This document shows, one piece after another, positions 44,661 through 56,394 of a stretch of 64,000 nt of DNA. The notes beneath the pieces were generated by a model. That model did not search any database. It saw only the letters and a program-made list of their open reading frames with translations, and had not been told where the DNA came from. The translations under genes and the position numbers were made by a program. Origin of the DNA: Zygnema cylindricum. Lineage: Eukaryota > Streptophyta > Zygnematophyceae > Zygnematales > Zygnemataceae. Position 1 is the stretch's first letter; every line of letters begins with the position of its first letter. The DNA lies in NCBI GenBank assembly GCA_037447655.1, contig JBBHKE010000768.1:62001-126000 (forward strand), read 5' to 3'.

Positions 44661-45513
44661 AAGCTGATCTTCATCTGTGGTTGATTTTTCTGCTTAGTAT
44701 TTCGAGTGGAAGTTTCATCAGTGAGCTAGTTCTTTGATTGAGTGGAATATACTCAATAGTTTTCTTCTCCTTCTAATAAGCACACAACTTTCACTTATCA
44801 ACAGATTCGCCTTTATATTTTATAATCCCTTGAATATATGTAATTTTCACTCTAATGCTACACATTTTTTTTAATCTTGAGTGCTCGTCTTACCCTACTA
44901 GGAAATCGAACATCCCTTTTTGTTCCATCTTCCACTACGCTCATCCCCAAGTTTTTAGCAACAAAACAAAGTCATCAGAAATTGGTTGAGCAGTATGTTA
45001 CATGAACCCTATAATGCATAAAATGAACATCCAAAAACACAATTGAATGGACATATCCAAAAGCGAAAAACAAAGAAAATTATCCAACAACATGTAAGGA
45101 AACAAGCGGGAAACATCGCCATACAAGACATCTGTAGTGTATAGTCACAAATCCATCATTCAAGTTGGCTTTACACGCGTCCAGTCTGTAATGTATGTTA
45201 CCAGAAAAGAGCTACTATTTAAAATTTGAATTATTTTAAATTATTGCAAACAACTTCCATGTAACTTTCTTGGACTATCTATCAAGGAAAATCCTAATTG
45301 GTCACATCTCATCCGACCATTGGGTGATTTGCGGAAGCACAGAAATATCCCCTAGCCGGGTTTATGATAGGTACGAACGGGTATATTTTTCTAATCGTCC
45401 GCTCATGCGGCGTTTCTAGGTTGTACGAGACGTCCGTTTGAACGATGCAAACTCATGCGGTTAACTCAGCTGACCGTACGCAAACTCCAAAAGGTACGCC
45501 TCAAATGCTGTAC
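44661..45513. other. Intergenic DNA downstream of FRO
   Basis: No coding region, RNA gene or repeat recognised. It separates the hAT remnant from the FRO 3' end. Confidence 0.5.
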
Positions 45514-45519
45514 TTTATT
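45514..45519 (-). terminator. Polyadenylation signal of FRO
   Basis: AATAAA on the minus strand, 85 nt past the FRO stop codon, a usual distance for a plant near-upstream element. Cleavage would fall a little further left. Confidence 0.6.
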
Positions 45520-45603
45520 CGGTCGAGCATCAATTGGACATCCCGTACTTTCAAAATTGTTGTTAAGTACAAACGAATAATACAGTTCTTGAGCAGCGTC
45601 CAA

Positions 45604-48600
45604 TCAGAGCTGGAAACTAAGCGTGTGGAAATTGAACACGCGACTGCCCGACCCGAAGCCCAAGCCTCGGCTGTGTTTCTTGCACTGCTCTGCCACGTCG
45701 CGCACCATTCCCTCGGGCCCACTGGAAAGCACTCCGATGTCATTCTCTAGAAGCTTCCCGGAAAGATCCTTGAATAATTCTGCAACGCGACATAAGTCAT
45801 AGAGGTTAGCGGCAACATCTTCTTTCTGCTTCTTCAGTAGATGGTGTAGAAGTGCTTATTAACATAATTCGACGAATTTTTATTTTTATCCTTCGCTCTA
45901 TTCGTTCTCATCTATATTCTCATTGTTTGTCTCAACTTGTCAGGTCCTGATTCTCTTTCCTAGGTCCTCTTCTTCGGGTAATGCTGATTGTAAATTGAAG
46001 AACAAAACACCGAATGCAGAAAAACATTTGATTACGTTTTATGCGAAGCGTATTCAAAAGAAGTTACAACAGCAAGTCGACACGACTAAGAAAATCTTCT
46101 TCGGCGGCACAATTTTAGGAAGAAAGTAAAAAAAAAAAGGTAAGAAAATGTACCTTCAAAGTTAGGTCTACTGCCGTAAGTGATTTCCGGATTCTCCAAA
46201 GATGAAAGCTTGTCATCTCTGACGTTAGACATCTTCTCCGGAGTACTTTCTTTGGAATTCGGTAGTGCAGAAGGAGGATTTAAGTAGCGCACTCCGTACC
46301 AAATAGATATTACAATGAGACAAGGAATGAGAGTTCCGAGGATGAGTGCCAGGAACAGGAGCGAGCCACGTGCCCACACTTCCGGCACATTTTCGTATGC
46401 CCAACGCGTGAACACAAGCATCATGGAAAAGGCAACTCCAGAAACAAACAACAATATGATTGAAGAAAGCAGCTCTCGTCCTGCTCCAACACAAAAAAGC
46501 ACACAACGGTATCTTTATTTTGTCCAAATACAGTATATGCAACAAGGCAGAGATTAGGTGATTAGAAACGATGAGGAAAGATGGACACTATGGTGCATTG
46601 TAGTTAATTGTAAGTCTCGTTACTGTAATGCTAATTTCATTAGGCTAACACATGATGTACTGTGAATGTTAGGATAAAAGTGCTCTAAAATAAGAGGCTA
46701 GCCAGCACTCATGTTGATCATTTACTCGAGCCTTTTTGACGGATTACCACGCATATACATTTTCATTGGGAGTTCAAGTATTCAAATAAATTTAGTGAGT
46801 AGCGCAATGAAGCTCACCGGCAGCAACTTGAGGCATGATTGGCCATGATGACTTCCAATCCACCGACATTTGCTTTTGTGGATCGGAATTGTAATCCATT
46901 CCTGCCACTACGGAGCTCTCTTGCGTCACATACAACTGCACTTTGAGGTTGACCTGAGAACCATACCGACTGCAGATGGCAGTTGCGCGAAGGTCTTGAA
47001 GTATTTGGAGAGCCGCTGACGATTTTACCACCCACACCATTGTCACACTTGACGGCAACCTGTGAAAGGGACAGAGTGAGCAATCAGAAACAGTTATGTT
47101 TGTAGGTTCATTTTTCTGATTATACATAGAAGGAGACACAGAGACGAATGAAATTTCGCAATCATAATCAAAAGCGTTAAAGGGCGAGGTAATCACTTCT
47201 TCTGTTGCTTTTCACAACGGTGGAGAAGATCCTCCAGCAACGAAAGAAACGGCGAAATTCCGCTCCCACCCGCGATGAGCACTAAAGCATCATATCTGGC
47301 CAAAAAAAAAAAGTTGTCAGAGGATGAAGGTAAAGCATTCTTGCATCCATCCGTTCACAGGTCATTTCAAAACTTCTTTAGTGGTACAGCAACATCTCAA
47401 ATTCAAGAAAAAAAGCAAAAAAGGCTTTACTTGGCAAAAAAGTCCTGTGGCTGTCCATAAGGTCCCTCGACTCGCATCCACACTGGCTGTTCCTTAGCAA
47501 CAAATTCTTGAAGATTTGATGTCCACCATCCCACTGGCTTCACAATAAGCTTCAGACTTCGTCGGCCATCAAGAGGACTGCTGGCAATTGTGAAAGGGTG
47601 CCATTGTGCCACCGAAATCGCAGGTATGTTGATGTATACAGAATCAAGGGGACGGTACGTAAAATCTGCAAATCCTCCCTCTCTCTCTCTCTCCGAATAA
47701 GAAACGAAACGAAAGTAAACAATAGGTCTAGAGTGAAGCAAGCAGCTCTCTCTCATTAAATGAGTAATCTACTTTGTAGATTGATGATGGAAACCTGTAC
47801 AGATGCACGCAATTTCCTTTCTAGTTTGAATGGGCAAGGATTGTTCGTGAGTAGTGTATCGAGGACAAGCAAGTCGTCTCCACAATTGAAAAAGTCAATT
47901 ACATTAACATAGGATAGCTTGATGATCGGGAATCATGGTGCACCTTCGAGTTTTCATAATGAGGAGCACGAATCTTACCGGGTGCAATGGGGATTATTAA
48001 TTCCACAGAACCGTCTACGTGAATTGTTGCCCCTTCAGCCTGAACCAAATGTAAGGCCTGAGTGGAACGGAACAGTCGATCAACGCCGTAGAGGACCAAG
48101 GATGGGAACATGACGACCACAAAGAAGTCTCCAGCATGCATATAAAGAAATAACAGGTACAGCACATACAACTGCAAAAGACAAAATAAAGAACATGGGT
48201 GTGAGTTGATTGCAACCTTATTTGAGAGGATAGGTGCCAGAAGCAAAAGTATGATCGTATTTTGAAAAGAGTCATTTGAGGGATTGTTGAAATGGGTGAA
48301 GATAGAATAGCCAAGCTTACCTGGTGAGTCCATATGAACGCCTCAAAGCTTTTGCGTCGAGCAGGGCCCAGCGAAGTGAGCCATATTGCAATACCCACAA
48401 TCATGTCAATCTCTCCCGCGAGGTTGTTAATCGCCAATGGTTGCCATTTCCAAATCTGAAAAATAAAAATTAGACACGTTACTAACAATGCAAGGTGACA
48501 TATGCTTGATCTTTCCATCAAGCAAACATAAATTCCGTGCCGAAGGTAAGGACTGGAAATTTCTAAGCAACCAGCAACGATACTAATGACAAATTCACTT

Positions 48601-50429
48601 ACAATATCCACATTTGACATAAAATCAAACCGACCATGGCTATACCTCTTGATTTCATTTACAAACATTAGAATGATCCAAACAACTTTCACCTGCTATG
48701 AGTTGTATCAAGCAACAAAAAATAACCTCTTGCAAAATCAAAAGCCGTCGATAATTTGTAGCCCCGATATCCAGATTAGTTCTCGAATTGATGTTACATA
48801 CCTGTTTCCATAAGACACCTTCTTGTACCCAAAGAATCCAGTAACCAACAGAGTGGAGTAGTGCCAGCCATAGCATCCCATGGGCAATCCATCGATGGTA
48901 TTTCGAAGCCTGCTCGAAGGAAATTCCAGTAGCTCGCATTAAAGGAGAGCTACGGCTTACTGGGAAAAAAAGTGGAAACAGGAGCATTGTGGAAAGCCAA
49001 CCAAACCGATTGGCAATTAAATCGAACTTGATTTGCCACCTGCACAACACCTCTTTTCACAACTGTCAGAACCGGAAGGCAGTACAGAACATGTGTAAAT
49101 AAACACGGCTGCTTTTATTCCATTTATGCAAAGAACCAAAACATCAAAAGCGAATTAGCATTTCATCAACATCCATGAACGATAGAGGTCTGATGTTATA
49201 TTTAGTACGAAGACATTTTAATTTTAAAATTTGCTTGTTAAATGAATTGTCTAGGAGACAAATACTCACACGTGGTCGGCATTGACAGCTCCAGAGTGCC
49301 AAGTGATTCCGTCGTCTATTTTTCTCCAGTTCTTCCCTGTGGAGCGGATAAAATACCAAACAATGAGAGCCACGGTGAGGAAAACCCATAGAAGCTCTCC
49401 GACATTCATCGTTCCGAACCGTCGGTTTACGTAAACCAGCTGCCGAGCCACTCTGGCGGGAGTTTTGCCGAGAGGAAGAGACCTGAGAGAGATAAAGGTA
49501 GACAGTTCTCAAACGATCCGAAAGCTCCCATCACTGAGAAAAGTTAGAAATTTTAGTCCAAAGGAGGACAAATAAACTATTAACAATAACTGAAACTGTG
49601 ACTGAAGTTCATGTGCCTTTCAGAGCGGGAGACGAAGAGGGAGACGGAGAGGGAGAGAGAGCATAGAGAGAGAGAGAGCACAGAGAAAGAGAGAAAGAGA
49701 GAGAGCAAAAACATATATGGAAAGGGAGAGGGGGAGAGAGAGAGAGAGAGCACACAGAGAGAGAGAGATGGCAAAAAGATATAACAGAGACGATGGGAGT
49801 AGAGAGAAGGAAAAAAAACCTGTTGGGAAGTTTCGACCGATCCACCTTCAGGTACAAATGGGCCAAGAAGGCTACCCCCACCATCGGCAGCACGTAAACC
49901 AGCCAGTACGAGTCTGCCACGTGGCAGCCACAGGTCAAATTCAGATACTATTTCAGACAAATGCGAGGCAAAGTGATAAAGAAGAGTTTGAAGAGCATCA
50001 CAAAGCAAAAATAAATAAGAACAACAGAAAGGCCTGAAATTCCCGTTTAATGACCCCAAAAAACATCTACTAACCACACTATTTATTACCATATCCTGCC
50101 AGGTATTCCGTCTTTTCAATGGGCATTGTGACGTAGTGCATGAACCAGTGGAGAGGAGTGAACCACCAAATCAGAAACCACCATAGAAATCCAGCCCATA
50201 ATGCTGCCAAAAGTCCGTACAGCGACCTGCAATACACCGACACTCCGCTGGTCAGCGACAAACCAATCCATTTTCTTGGACTTTAAGACATTACATTAGC
50301 AATTTTTTAGGTGGAGAGTACCTTGGAGGCGAATTTTCAGAACATCATATCTTAGCATATTAACTTCGTACGGATTGCAATTGAGAAAGGTACAAAAACC
50401 TACCACATTGTCAAGAGGGATGACGCCAT
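45604..50429 (-). CDS. FRO: Ferric reduction oxidase (plasma or organelle membrane ferric-chelate reductase)
   Basis: Twelve exons on the minus strand: 50429-50404, 50226-50090, 49913-49820, 49482-49270, 49039-48802, 48455-48321, 48171-47979, 47665-47431, 47295-47197, 47059-46818, 46480-46154, 45779-45604. All introns are GT-AG, phases agree, and the sum is 2115 nt (704 codons plus stop), normal for plant FRO. The start is a short first exon (MASSLLTMW) in context GCCATGG. N-terminal membrane helices; heme ligands His205/His219 (KYHRWIAH...LLHS) and His280/His293 (WTHQ...YMHAG); FAD motif HPFT at 368-371; NAD(P)H motif GGSGI at 433-437; a further helix pair near 545-600; C-terminal SGPEG at 666-670, ending SFQL. 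FROs move electrons from cytosolic NADPH via FAD and two hemes to Fe(III) (or Cu(II)) outside the membrane. Which FRO subgroup, and the target membrane, cannot be told here. Confidence 0.95.
49619..49790. repeat. Purine microsatellite (GA-rich) in FRO intron 3
   Basis: GAGAGA and GGGAGA runs with short interruptions on the plus strand, so the FRO pre-mRNA is CU-rich here. It lies between exon 3 (ends 49820) and exon 4 (starts 49482). The duplicate gene has a GGGAGA-expanded version at 53455-53660. Confidence 0.9.
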
Positions 50430-50475
50430 GGCTTCCTTGAGAGCGTGATTTTCGATATCGTGCTCCGACAGGAGA

Positions 50476-50486
50476 CTTATAAAGGT
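50476..50486 (-). promoter_or_regulatory. Candidate TATA box of FRO
   Basis: CTTTATAAG on the minus strand, about 50 nt upstream of the start codon at 50429, followed at a usual distance by GCACGATATCG. This implies a short 5' untranslated region. The duplicate copy at 54410 has no equivalent TATAA. Confidence 0.45.
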
Positions 50487-50504
50487 GAAGTTCAGCGATC
50501 CACA

Positions 50505-51245
50505 CAAATAGGGAGGAAATTGTCCTGCGAGGAGTTCAGTACAGCAGCTGCCTGTACGGACAAAGAGGCTATGTCGACAAAGGGTACTATACTCCAGTAG
50601 TACAATTCACACTCGCACGTGTGTGTCCCCCGCGCAAATGTCCCGATGAAGTATGTACTTCTTATCGGACGGCTTATGGTACTTCTGTATGAATCAAGTA
50701 CGTCGGTGTGATCCACAAAGTAGAGAGTCAAAGTGTCCTGCGCGGTTCAGTACGGCAGCTACCCGTACGGAAAAAGACGCAATGGCGACAAAAGGTATGA
50801 TTTGAAGATAATCGATCACACACACGTTGCTCTATTAGCGGATGGTATTTTAATCGGACGGCTAGTAGAGCTTCTGTACCACGATTTGGAGAGATCCACT
50901 AGAGCACGAGAGTGGAAGTGTCCTGCGGGAAGTTTAGTACAGCAGCTGCCCGTACGGAAAATGAGAGATGCCGGCAGGAGGTACGATAATCCTGCAGTAC
51001 AATGCATTTGCACACGCGTGTGTGTACTGTCGTGGATGGCGCAATGGAGTTTCCGATTTTGATCTGACGGCTCAAATAAATTCTGTGACATGAGTCGGGA
51101 TGACCTCTCGAGTACGAGAGTGAAAATGACAAAATGTCCTGCGAGGAGTTTAGTACAGCAGCTGTTTAGTACACGGATAACAAAGGAAAGCCGACAAAAG
51201 GTACGATATTCCAAAAGCACAAAGCACACGCAGATCTGTGTGTAC
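50505..51245 (-). promoter_or_regulatory. Modular upstream region of FRO: four about 200-bp repeats
   Basis: Four imperfect repeats begin with GTCCTGCG at about 50522, 50731, 50919 and 51137. Each continues AGTACAGCAGCTG (or a variant), GTACGG, GACAAAAGGTACGA, then a CACACGTGTGTGT-like block and, before the next unit, GGACGGCT. The spacing is 190-215 bp. Every unit holds several GTAC cores, the site bound by SPL7/CRR1-type copper regulators known to control some FRO genes. GTAC is frequent elsewhere in this window, so the link is only a hypothesis. Confidence 0.7.
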
Positions 51246-51545
51246 TACACCGCGAATCGTTATTAGTGTCAAACTTTAAATAATGTTGAATAAAATTTAC
51301 CGTGCTTGATGGCAATTAAGAATTTGAAATTTTTCAAAAAAAAGGTGTATTCTAATTTTGGCGTTAATGCTAATTTGGGAACAGCAAAAATGGTAGCTTT
51401 GGGTATCGAAGACCCATTGCCGATGTTCAATATATATCGAATTTCAGGTACCCGATATTAGATATATCGCTTAGATATATCGAATTTCAAATCATCGCGA
51501 TGTATTGCCAATATATCGAGGCTTCTTTAAAAAAAAAAAATCTTG
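51246..51545. repeat. Partial TIR element with CGATATATCG motifs
   Basis: Begins CTACACCGCGAATCG, the terminal sequence of the elements at 61284 and 61879, here preceded by GTA. From 51410 a cluster of ATATATCG, CGATATTAG and ATCGCGATG words resembles 61320-61440. No opposite end found. Probably a decayed DNA-element fragment. Confidence 0.5.
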
Positions 51546-52532
51546 CTAGTCAATTCTCTGAAGAAGAGAAGGACAGGTGTGAAAGTGGTGGAGGATGTTT
51601 TTTTTTTTTTTCACGGAGACTGTGAACCGAAAACTGCGAATCGGAAATTGTAAATTGATTAATTGTCGTGCATGAGCATACAACCGTGAAATGACATGCA
51701 TCACACCCAATTAGCGTTGCCAAGAATGTATGGACCGCACATATGTATGCCAAAACCAGAGGACAAAGAATTTATATAACATCAGAAATATAAATGAATC
51801 GGCTCAAGAAAACAAACAAACAAATAAAAGTACAACGACAAGTTTGGTAGGTGGAGAGGGAAAAAGGATGGAATCCAATATTTGCGACAGTGGCCACTAG
51901 GCCTTGAAGTCTTCAATATTCCCTACAAGAGTCGAACTGCCAAATAGCAAACTATCCTCAACTCGCGGAGACCTCCGAGAAATCGGGAACTTCCAAAGCC
52001 AGAGGAAAAAAAGGAGACAGACAACGGAAATCGTGCAACAACAACAATACACGCAAGATTCACACTCCAGGATTCGCAGAGCACGGCAAGTGAAACACAG
52101 TTTTAAGGGAAACCTTGCAGGCTGCCTTGCGCCGGTAGATTAGGTAAGGACTAGTACAGAAAGAGAGTTCAGAAAAGCTCAGAGACCAGGTTAAGAAAGA
52201 GACTAAGGATCCAGAAACGAGATAAACCTAACTTTTAGGGTTTTGATCCTAAATATCAACTGAGCAACTCTAACTGAAAGGGAAACAAGAAAAGGTTCGA
52301 CAAATTCCGAGAATGTAGTTCGCCGGAAAACGACAACTCTCCAATGTTGGATTCCCGTGCTATAATTTGCAACTAATCCTACGCGGCCATATGGCCTTTA
52401 TCCTATGCGGTCACCTATTGTACCGCTACACTAATTTTTGTATGTCTCTGAGCAAGCAGCTTTCCATTTACAAACGCTGTTAGTTTTTAGAGGTGGCAGC
52501 TACGTGGCCGCCTCGGGAAGCCTTACATCTAC
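51546..52532. other. Intergenic DNA between FRO and its partial copy
   Basis: Contains a poly-T run at about 51599-51612. No conserved protein, RNA gene or LTR is recognised. Some open stretches exist but are short and lack known motifs. Confidence 0.5.
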
Positions 52533-52533
52533 A

Positions 52534-52659
52534 CTGTTGAAATTTATGTATTTTCTAGGTCTGTGTTGGAAAAATAAATAGAGTGTTGAAAAGAGGTGAC
52601 TAATAGTTCACTTCTATATTTTAGTTAGAATGTAAAGAGAGAGAAAGAGAGGACCAAAG
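52534..52659 (+). repeat. Two LTR 5'-end scraps at the FRO duplication boundary
   Basis: TGTTGAAATTTATGTATTTTCTAGGTCTG (52534 on) is the start of a family-1/2 LTR. At 52584 a second LTR start, TGTTGAAAAGAGGTGAC, follows, matching the solo LTR at 5757 (minus). At about 52660 the sequence switches to FRO exon 5. The duplication breakpoint therefore sits in LTR sequence. Confidence 0.75.
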
Positions 52660-54410
52660 GTGGAAAGCCAACCAAGCCGATTGGCAATTAAATCGAACTT
52701 AAGTTGCCACCTGCACAACACCTCTTTTCACAACTGTCAGAACCGGAAGGCAATACAGAACATGTGTAAATAAACACGGCTGCTTTTATTCCATTTATGC
52801 AAAGAACCAAAACATCAAAAGCGAATTAGCATTTCATCAACATCCATGAACGATAGAGGTCTGATGTTATATTTAGTACGAAGACATTTTAATTTTAAAA
52901 TTTGCTTGTTAAATGAATTGTCTAGGAGACAAATACTCACACGTGGTCGGCATTGGCAGCTCCAGAGTGCCAAGTGATTCCGTCGTCTATTTTCCTCCAG
53001 TTCTTCCATGTGGAGCGGATAAAATACCAAACAATGAGAGCCACGGTGAGGAAAACCCATAGAAGCTCTCCGACATTCATCGTTCCGAACCGTCGGTTAA
53101 CATAAACCAGCTGCCGAGCCACTCTGGCGGGAGTTTTGCCGAGAGGAAGAGACCTGAGAGAGACAAAGGTAGACTTTTTCAAAGCAATCCGAAAGCTTCC
53201 ATCACTAAAGAATGTTTGAAATTGTATTTTGAGGGTGGCGGAACCAATGATTCATGTAACTGAAACTGAACTGAACTTCCATGTGCCTTTCTGTGGTGGG
53301 ACCCGGGAATGTACAAAATGGCATTCAGAAATTGAGTGTTAGGAAATTCAAATAATGTGATTCGAAAAAATCTTTTTCATACTTAGGCTACAGTCGAATT
53401 ATGATGACAGCATAAGCGAAGGCGGCAGAAAAGGAAAAAAAAAAGCGATTGGGGTGGAAGATGAAGGAAAGAGGAGAGAGGGGTCAGGAGGGGAGAAGGG
53501 GGAGAGGGAGAGGGAGGGGTAGAGGGAGAGGGAGAGGGAGAGGGATAGGGAGAGGGAGAGGGGGAGAGATAGAGAGAGACCAAAAAGATATATGGAAAGG
53601 GAGAGGGGGAGAGAGAGAGAGAGCGCACACAGTGAGAGGGAGAGAGCAAAAATATATAACAGAGACGATGGGAGTAGAGAGAAGGAAAAAAAACCTGTTG
53701 GGAAGTTTCGACCGATCCACCTTCAGGTACAAATGGGCCAAGAAGGCTACCCCCACCATCGGCAGCACATAAACCAGCCAGTACGAGTCTGCCACGTGGC
53801 AGCCACAGGTCAAATTCAGATACTATTTCAGACAAATGCGAGGCAAAGTGTTAAAGAAGAGTTTGAAGAGCATCACGAAGCAAAAATTAAAAAGAACAAC
53901 AGAAAGGCCTGATATTCCCGTTTAATGCCCCCAAAATATATATCTGATTTCCACATTATATATTACCATATCTTCCCAGGTATTCCGTCTTTTCAATGGG
54001 CATTGTGACGTAGTGCTTGAACCAGTGGAGAGGAGTGAACCACCAAATCAGAAACCACCATAGAAATCCAGACCATAATGCTGCCAAAAGTCCGTATAGT
54101 GACCTGCAATAAACCGACACTCAGCTCGTCAGCGACAAACCAATCGCTCTCCTTGTACTTTAAGACATTGCATTAGAAATACTCGGAGGAGAATGTTTCG
54201 GGGAATTTTTTTTTGGAGGAGAGTGCTTTGGAGGAAAGTATTTTAGCAGAGAATGTTTCGGTGGGGAATGTCTGTAGGAGAATGTTTTAGAGGTTGTAGA
54301 GAGGAGAATGTAATCGTTTAGTGAACATTAGCTTTGTACGCTAATTTTGTGCGACCCAATGTTGAGCAAGACACGAGACCTTACCACATTGTCAGGAGGG
54401 ATGACGCCAT
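52660..54410 (-). pseudogene. Truncated FRO duplicate: exons 1-4 and the start of exon 5
   Basis: Exon positions 54410-54385, 54103-53967, 53788-53695, 53153-52941 have exactly the lengths of FRO exons 1-4 (26, 137, 94, 213 nt), with all splice sites kept. Exon 5 starts at 52710 but is cut after about 50 nt. Intron 4 differs from FRO by about one base in 230. No stop is seen in exons 1-4, so about 170 residues could be made: membrane helices only, without heme ligands, FAD or NADPH domains. It could be a silent remnant or a source of truncated or chimeric transcripts. Same strand as FRO, about 3.7 kb upstream. Confidence 0.92.
53455..53660. repeat. GGGAGA microsatellite in intron 3 of the FRO duplicate
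   Basis: Long GGGAGA/GGGAGAGGGAGA tract, then GAGAGA runs with GCGCACACAGTG. Equivalent to 49619-49790 but expanded and of different unit composition. The purine-only strand is plus. Confidence 0.92.
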
Positions 54411-54479
54411 CGCTATCACCTCGGCGAGATTTTGGGTAAGTATCAAAGTCGGGAGAATTGAGAGAGATGGGAGGACGAT

Positions 54480-55110
54480 CGGCGAGTGATCCACAAAAGT
54501 AGTCGAGTGAAAGTGTCCTGCGAAAGTCCAGTACAGCAGGTACTCGTACGGACAAAGAAGCGACGCCGACACAAAGGTACGACATTCCAGAAGTACAATT
54601 CATATGCGGACGTGTGTGTAATATAGTGATAAAGTTATGAAGTAGACTAGGTTGGCGGGATAAAGTACGGATTCTGATCGAACGGCAAGCAGGGACCTGA
54701 GTTCGAATGAATCGGAGTGATCGCAAGCGTACGAGAGTGGAAGTGTTCTGCGAGAAGGTTAGTACAAGAGCTAGCCGTACGGACAAAGAAGCGAAGCCGA
54801 CATAAGGTACTACATTCCGAAAGTACACTGGAAATGTGCACGTGTGTGTCATTACTTGGATGGGTGCGATGATGTGAACGGACGGCTGAAATGTCTTCTC
54901 TACCAGAATGACTCGTGGTGATCCGAAAGTACGAGAGTGAAAGTGTCCTGCGGGAAGTTTTGTACAGCAGCTGGCGATAGGACAATGAAGACATGCCGAC
55001 AAAAGGTACAATAGTGCAAGAAGTACAATGCACACTGGCGGGTATGTCTGCTAGCGGCTTAGCGCAGATGGCGCGGTGACGTATGGGGTTTTGATTGGAC
55101 GGCTAATAGA
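54480..55110 (-). promoter_or_regulatory. Modular upstream region of the FRO duplicate: three repeats
   Basis: Units begin at about 54515, 54745 and 54948 with GTCCTGCG or GTTCTGCG, followed by CAGTACAGCAGG/AGTACAAGAGC, GTACGGACAAAGAAGCG, AAAGGTACGACATTCC and CGTGTGTGT. They match the units at 50522-51245 in order and spacing, so the regulatory region was duplicated with the exons and has since changed unit number (three, or three and a half, against four). Confidence 0.68.
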
Positions 55111-55274
55111 TCTTCCGCACTGTTTAAACATCGTTTGACATTAATATCTATGTTTTGAGTTTTGACATAAACTTCGTACACCGGATGAATATAATTCTAC
55201 GGCTCAGATATTTGTGTTAGATCTCCGTTTTATCCCGAAAAACGTATTCACAATCTAGAAAACCAGCCAATTAA

Positions 55275-55637
55275 TTTACACTTTAAGGGTGAACTTCCAT
55301 TAGAGGAAAAGTGTTGTTTACTGGATGCCGTACACTTTTGTACAGATTCGTACATTATTTTTAATTTTTTGTCAGACGAAACTTTTCGAAACATGTTTAC
55401 TGGATCGCTCCAACATTATAGGCGTAATAATAGACCGTTGGATTTTTAGCTTTTCTAGATTCGCGAAGCAATTGCGTTCGTCGTCCAGTGTGAAGATACT
55501 CTCCCAACCGAGGAGAGTATCTCCACACAGGACGATCGCGCACATCGTCCAGTTTGAAGAGAGTCTCTTCAAACTGGACGATGTGCACGATGTTCAAGGG
55601 AAGAGTAAAAAAAAATCGCCAACACGAACAGGCGATG
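55275..55637 (-). repeat. Dispersed repeat T, copy 2, with two hairpins
   Basis: Reverse-orientation homologue of 43117-43440. Holds a perfect 23-bp inverted repeat with a single-base centre (arms 55540-55562 and 55564-55586, inner part AGTTTGAAGAGA) and a second hairpin (55483-55504 with 55512-55533, two mismatches, 7-nt loop). The second hairpin is at the position of the stem in copy 1. Confidence 0.7.
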
Positions 55638-56126
55638 AGAACTGAACACGTCGTACACGCCATCCACCGTCCACAGTTTGCCGCGCTTTCACTCTATTAA
55701 AAACGTTAAAATGTGACAAATGTCACATAATACGGGCAAAGGCTAGTTTGAGGCAGGCGGAGGCAGGCGTTCAAATAAAGGCCATGGCAGTGAAGAAGTT
55801 AGGGTTTGTTACAAACCCTGATGAAGGTACAAATAGTACGCTAGAGCATACTCGTACTATACTTTAAGTACATTACGCTGGTTACTTTAAGTACATTACG
55901 CTGGTACAAATATTTCGTTCTGACTTTCCGTTGAAGATATTTGGCAAATTTTCAAAATCTTGACTCTAACCTACGTGGCGCCAATCATAATTGAGAAACG
56001 ATGTTAACTGGCACGACATAATGGAAGGCCGTGCTAATAAACATAAAAAATAGACGAATCCGCATGTTTACTAGGACCGCCTAATGGAGAACAAGCCTAA
56101 ATTTGAGTCTATTGATGTGCTTTTAC
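55638..56126. other. Intergenic DNA with a small tandem duplication
   Basis: ACTTTAAGTACATTACGCTGG occurs twice in a row at about 55860-55903. No gene recognised. The last eight bases, GCTTTTAC (56119-56126), are the left target duplication of the hAT element. Confidence 0.6.
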
Positions 56127-56394
56127 TAGTGTTGTGTATCGATAAAAAACTTATCGCGATAACACCGATACCGATAGCAAAGGTCGCAAAAGTCAAAAAT
56201 TTTCATACCCAAAACCGACCGTTTTTTTTTTTTCAAAATCTGAGTAAGCGACGCCCGACCGAGTTTTATCACGCTCCAAAATTGTTAACCGTTTACCAAC
56301 CGTCGTTTACGAAAAAAAATAAAAACCGAATCTTGATTTTTCGAAAAAGTACAAAATTAATCAATGTACGACAAAATAAGCCAATAATTACAAT

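Noticed and set aside
47427-47756. FRO exon 8 extended to the left and right as one open frame
   Set aside because: The conserved protein starts at DFTYRPL and stops at FFAK; clean AG and GT sites at 47666-47668 and 47425-47430 keep phase with neighbours.
50079-50261. FRO start at the ATG near 50261 (MSLTSGVSVYC)
   Set aside because: ATTGCAG just before GTCGCTG is a splice acceptor, and the exon at 50429-50404 joins in phase; the same exon is conserved in the duplicate.
50816-51229. Open frames of 70-137 codons in the FRO upstream region
   Set aside because: They follow the repeated promoter modules, repeat the same peptides and have no known domain.
53383-53835. Open frames rich in Pro-Ser or Arg-Gly repeats over the FRO-copy intron
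   Set aside because: They are translations of the GGGAGA microsatellite and cross known splice sites; no real protein.
54328-55035. 235-codon minus-strand open frame upstream of the FRO copy
   Set aside because: It spans exon 1 and the promoter modules in a different frame from FRO and contains only module repeats; best seen as chance.
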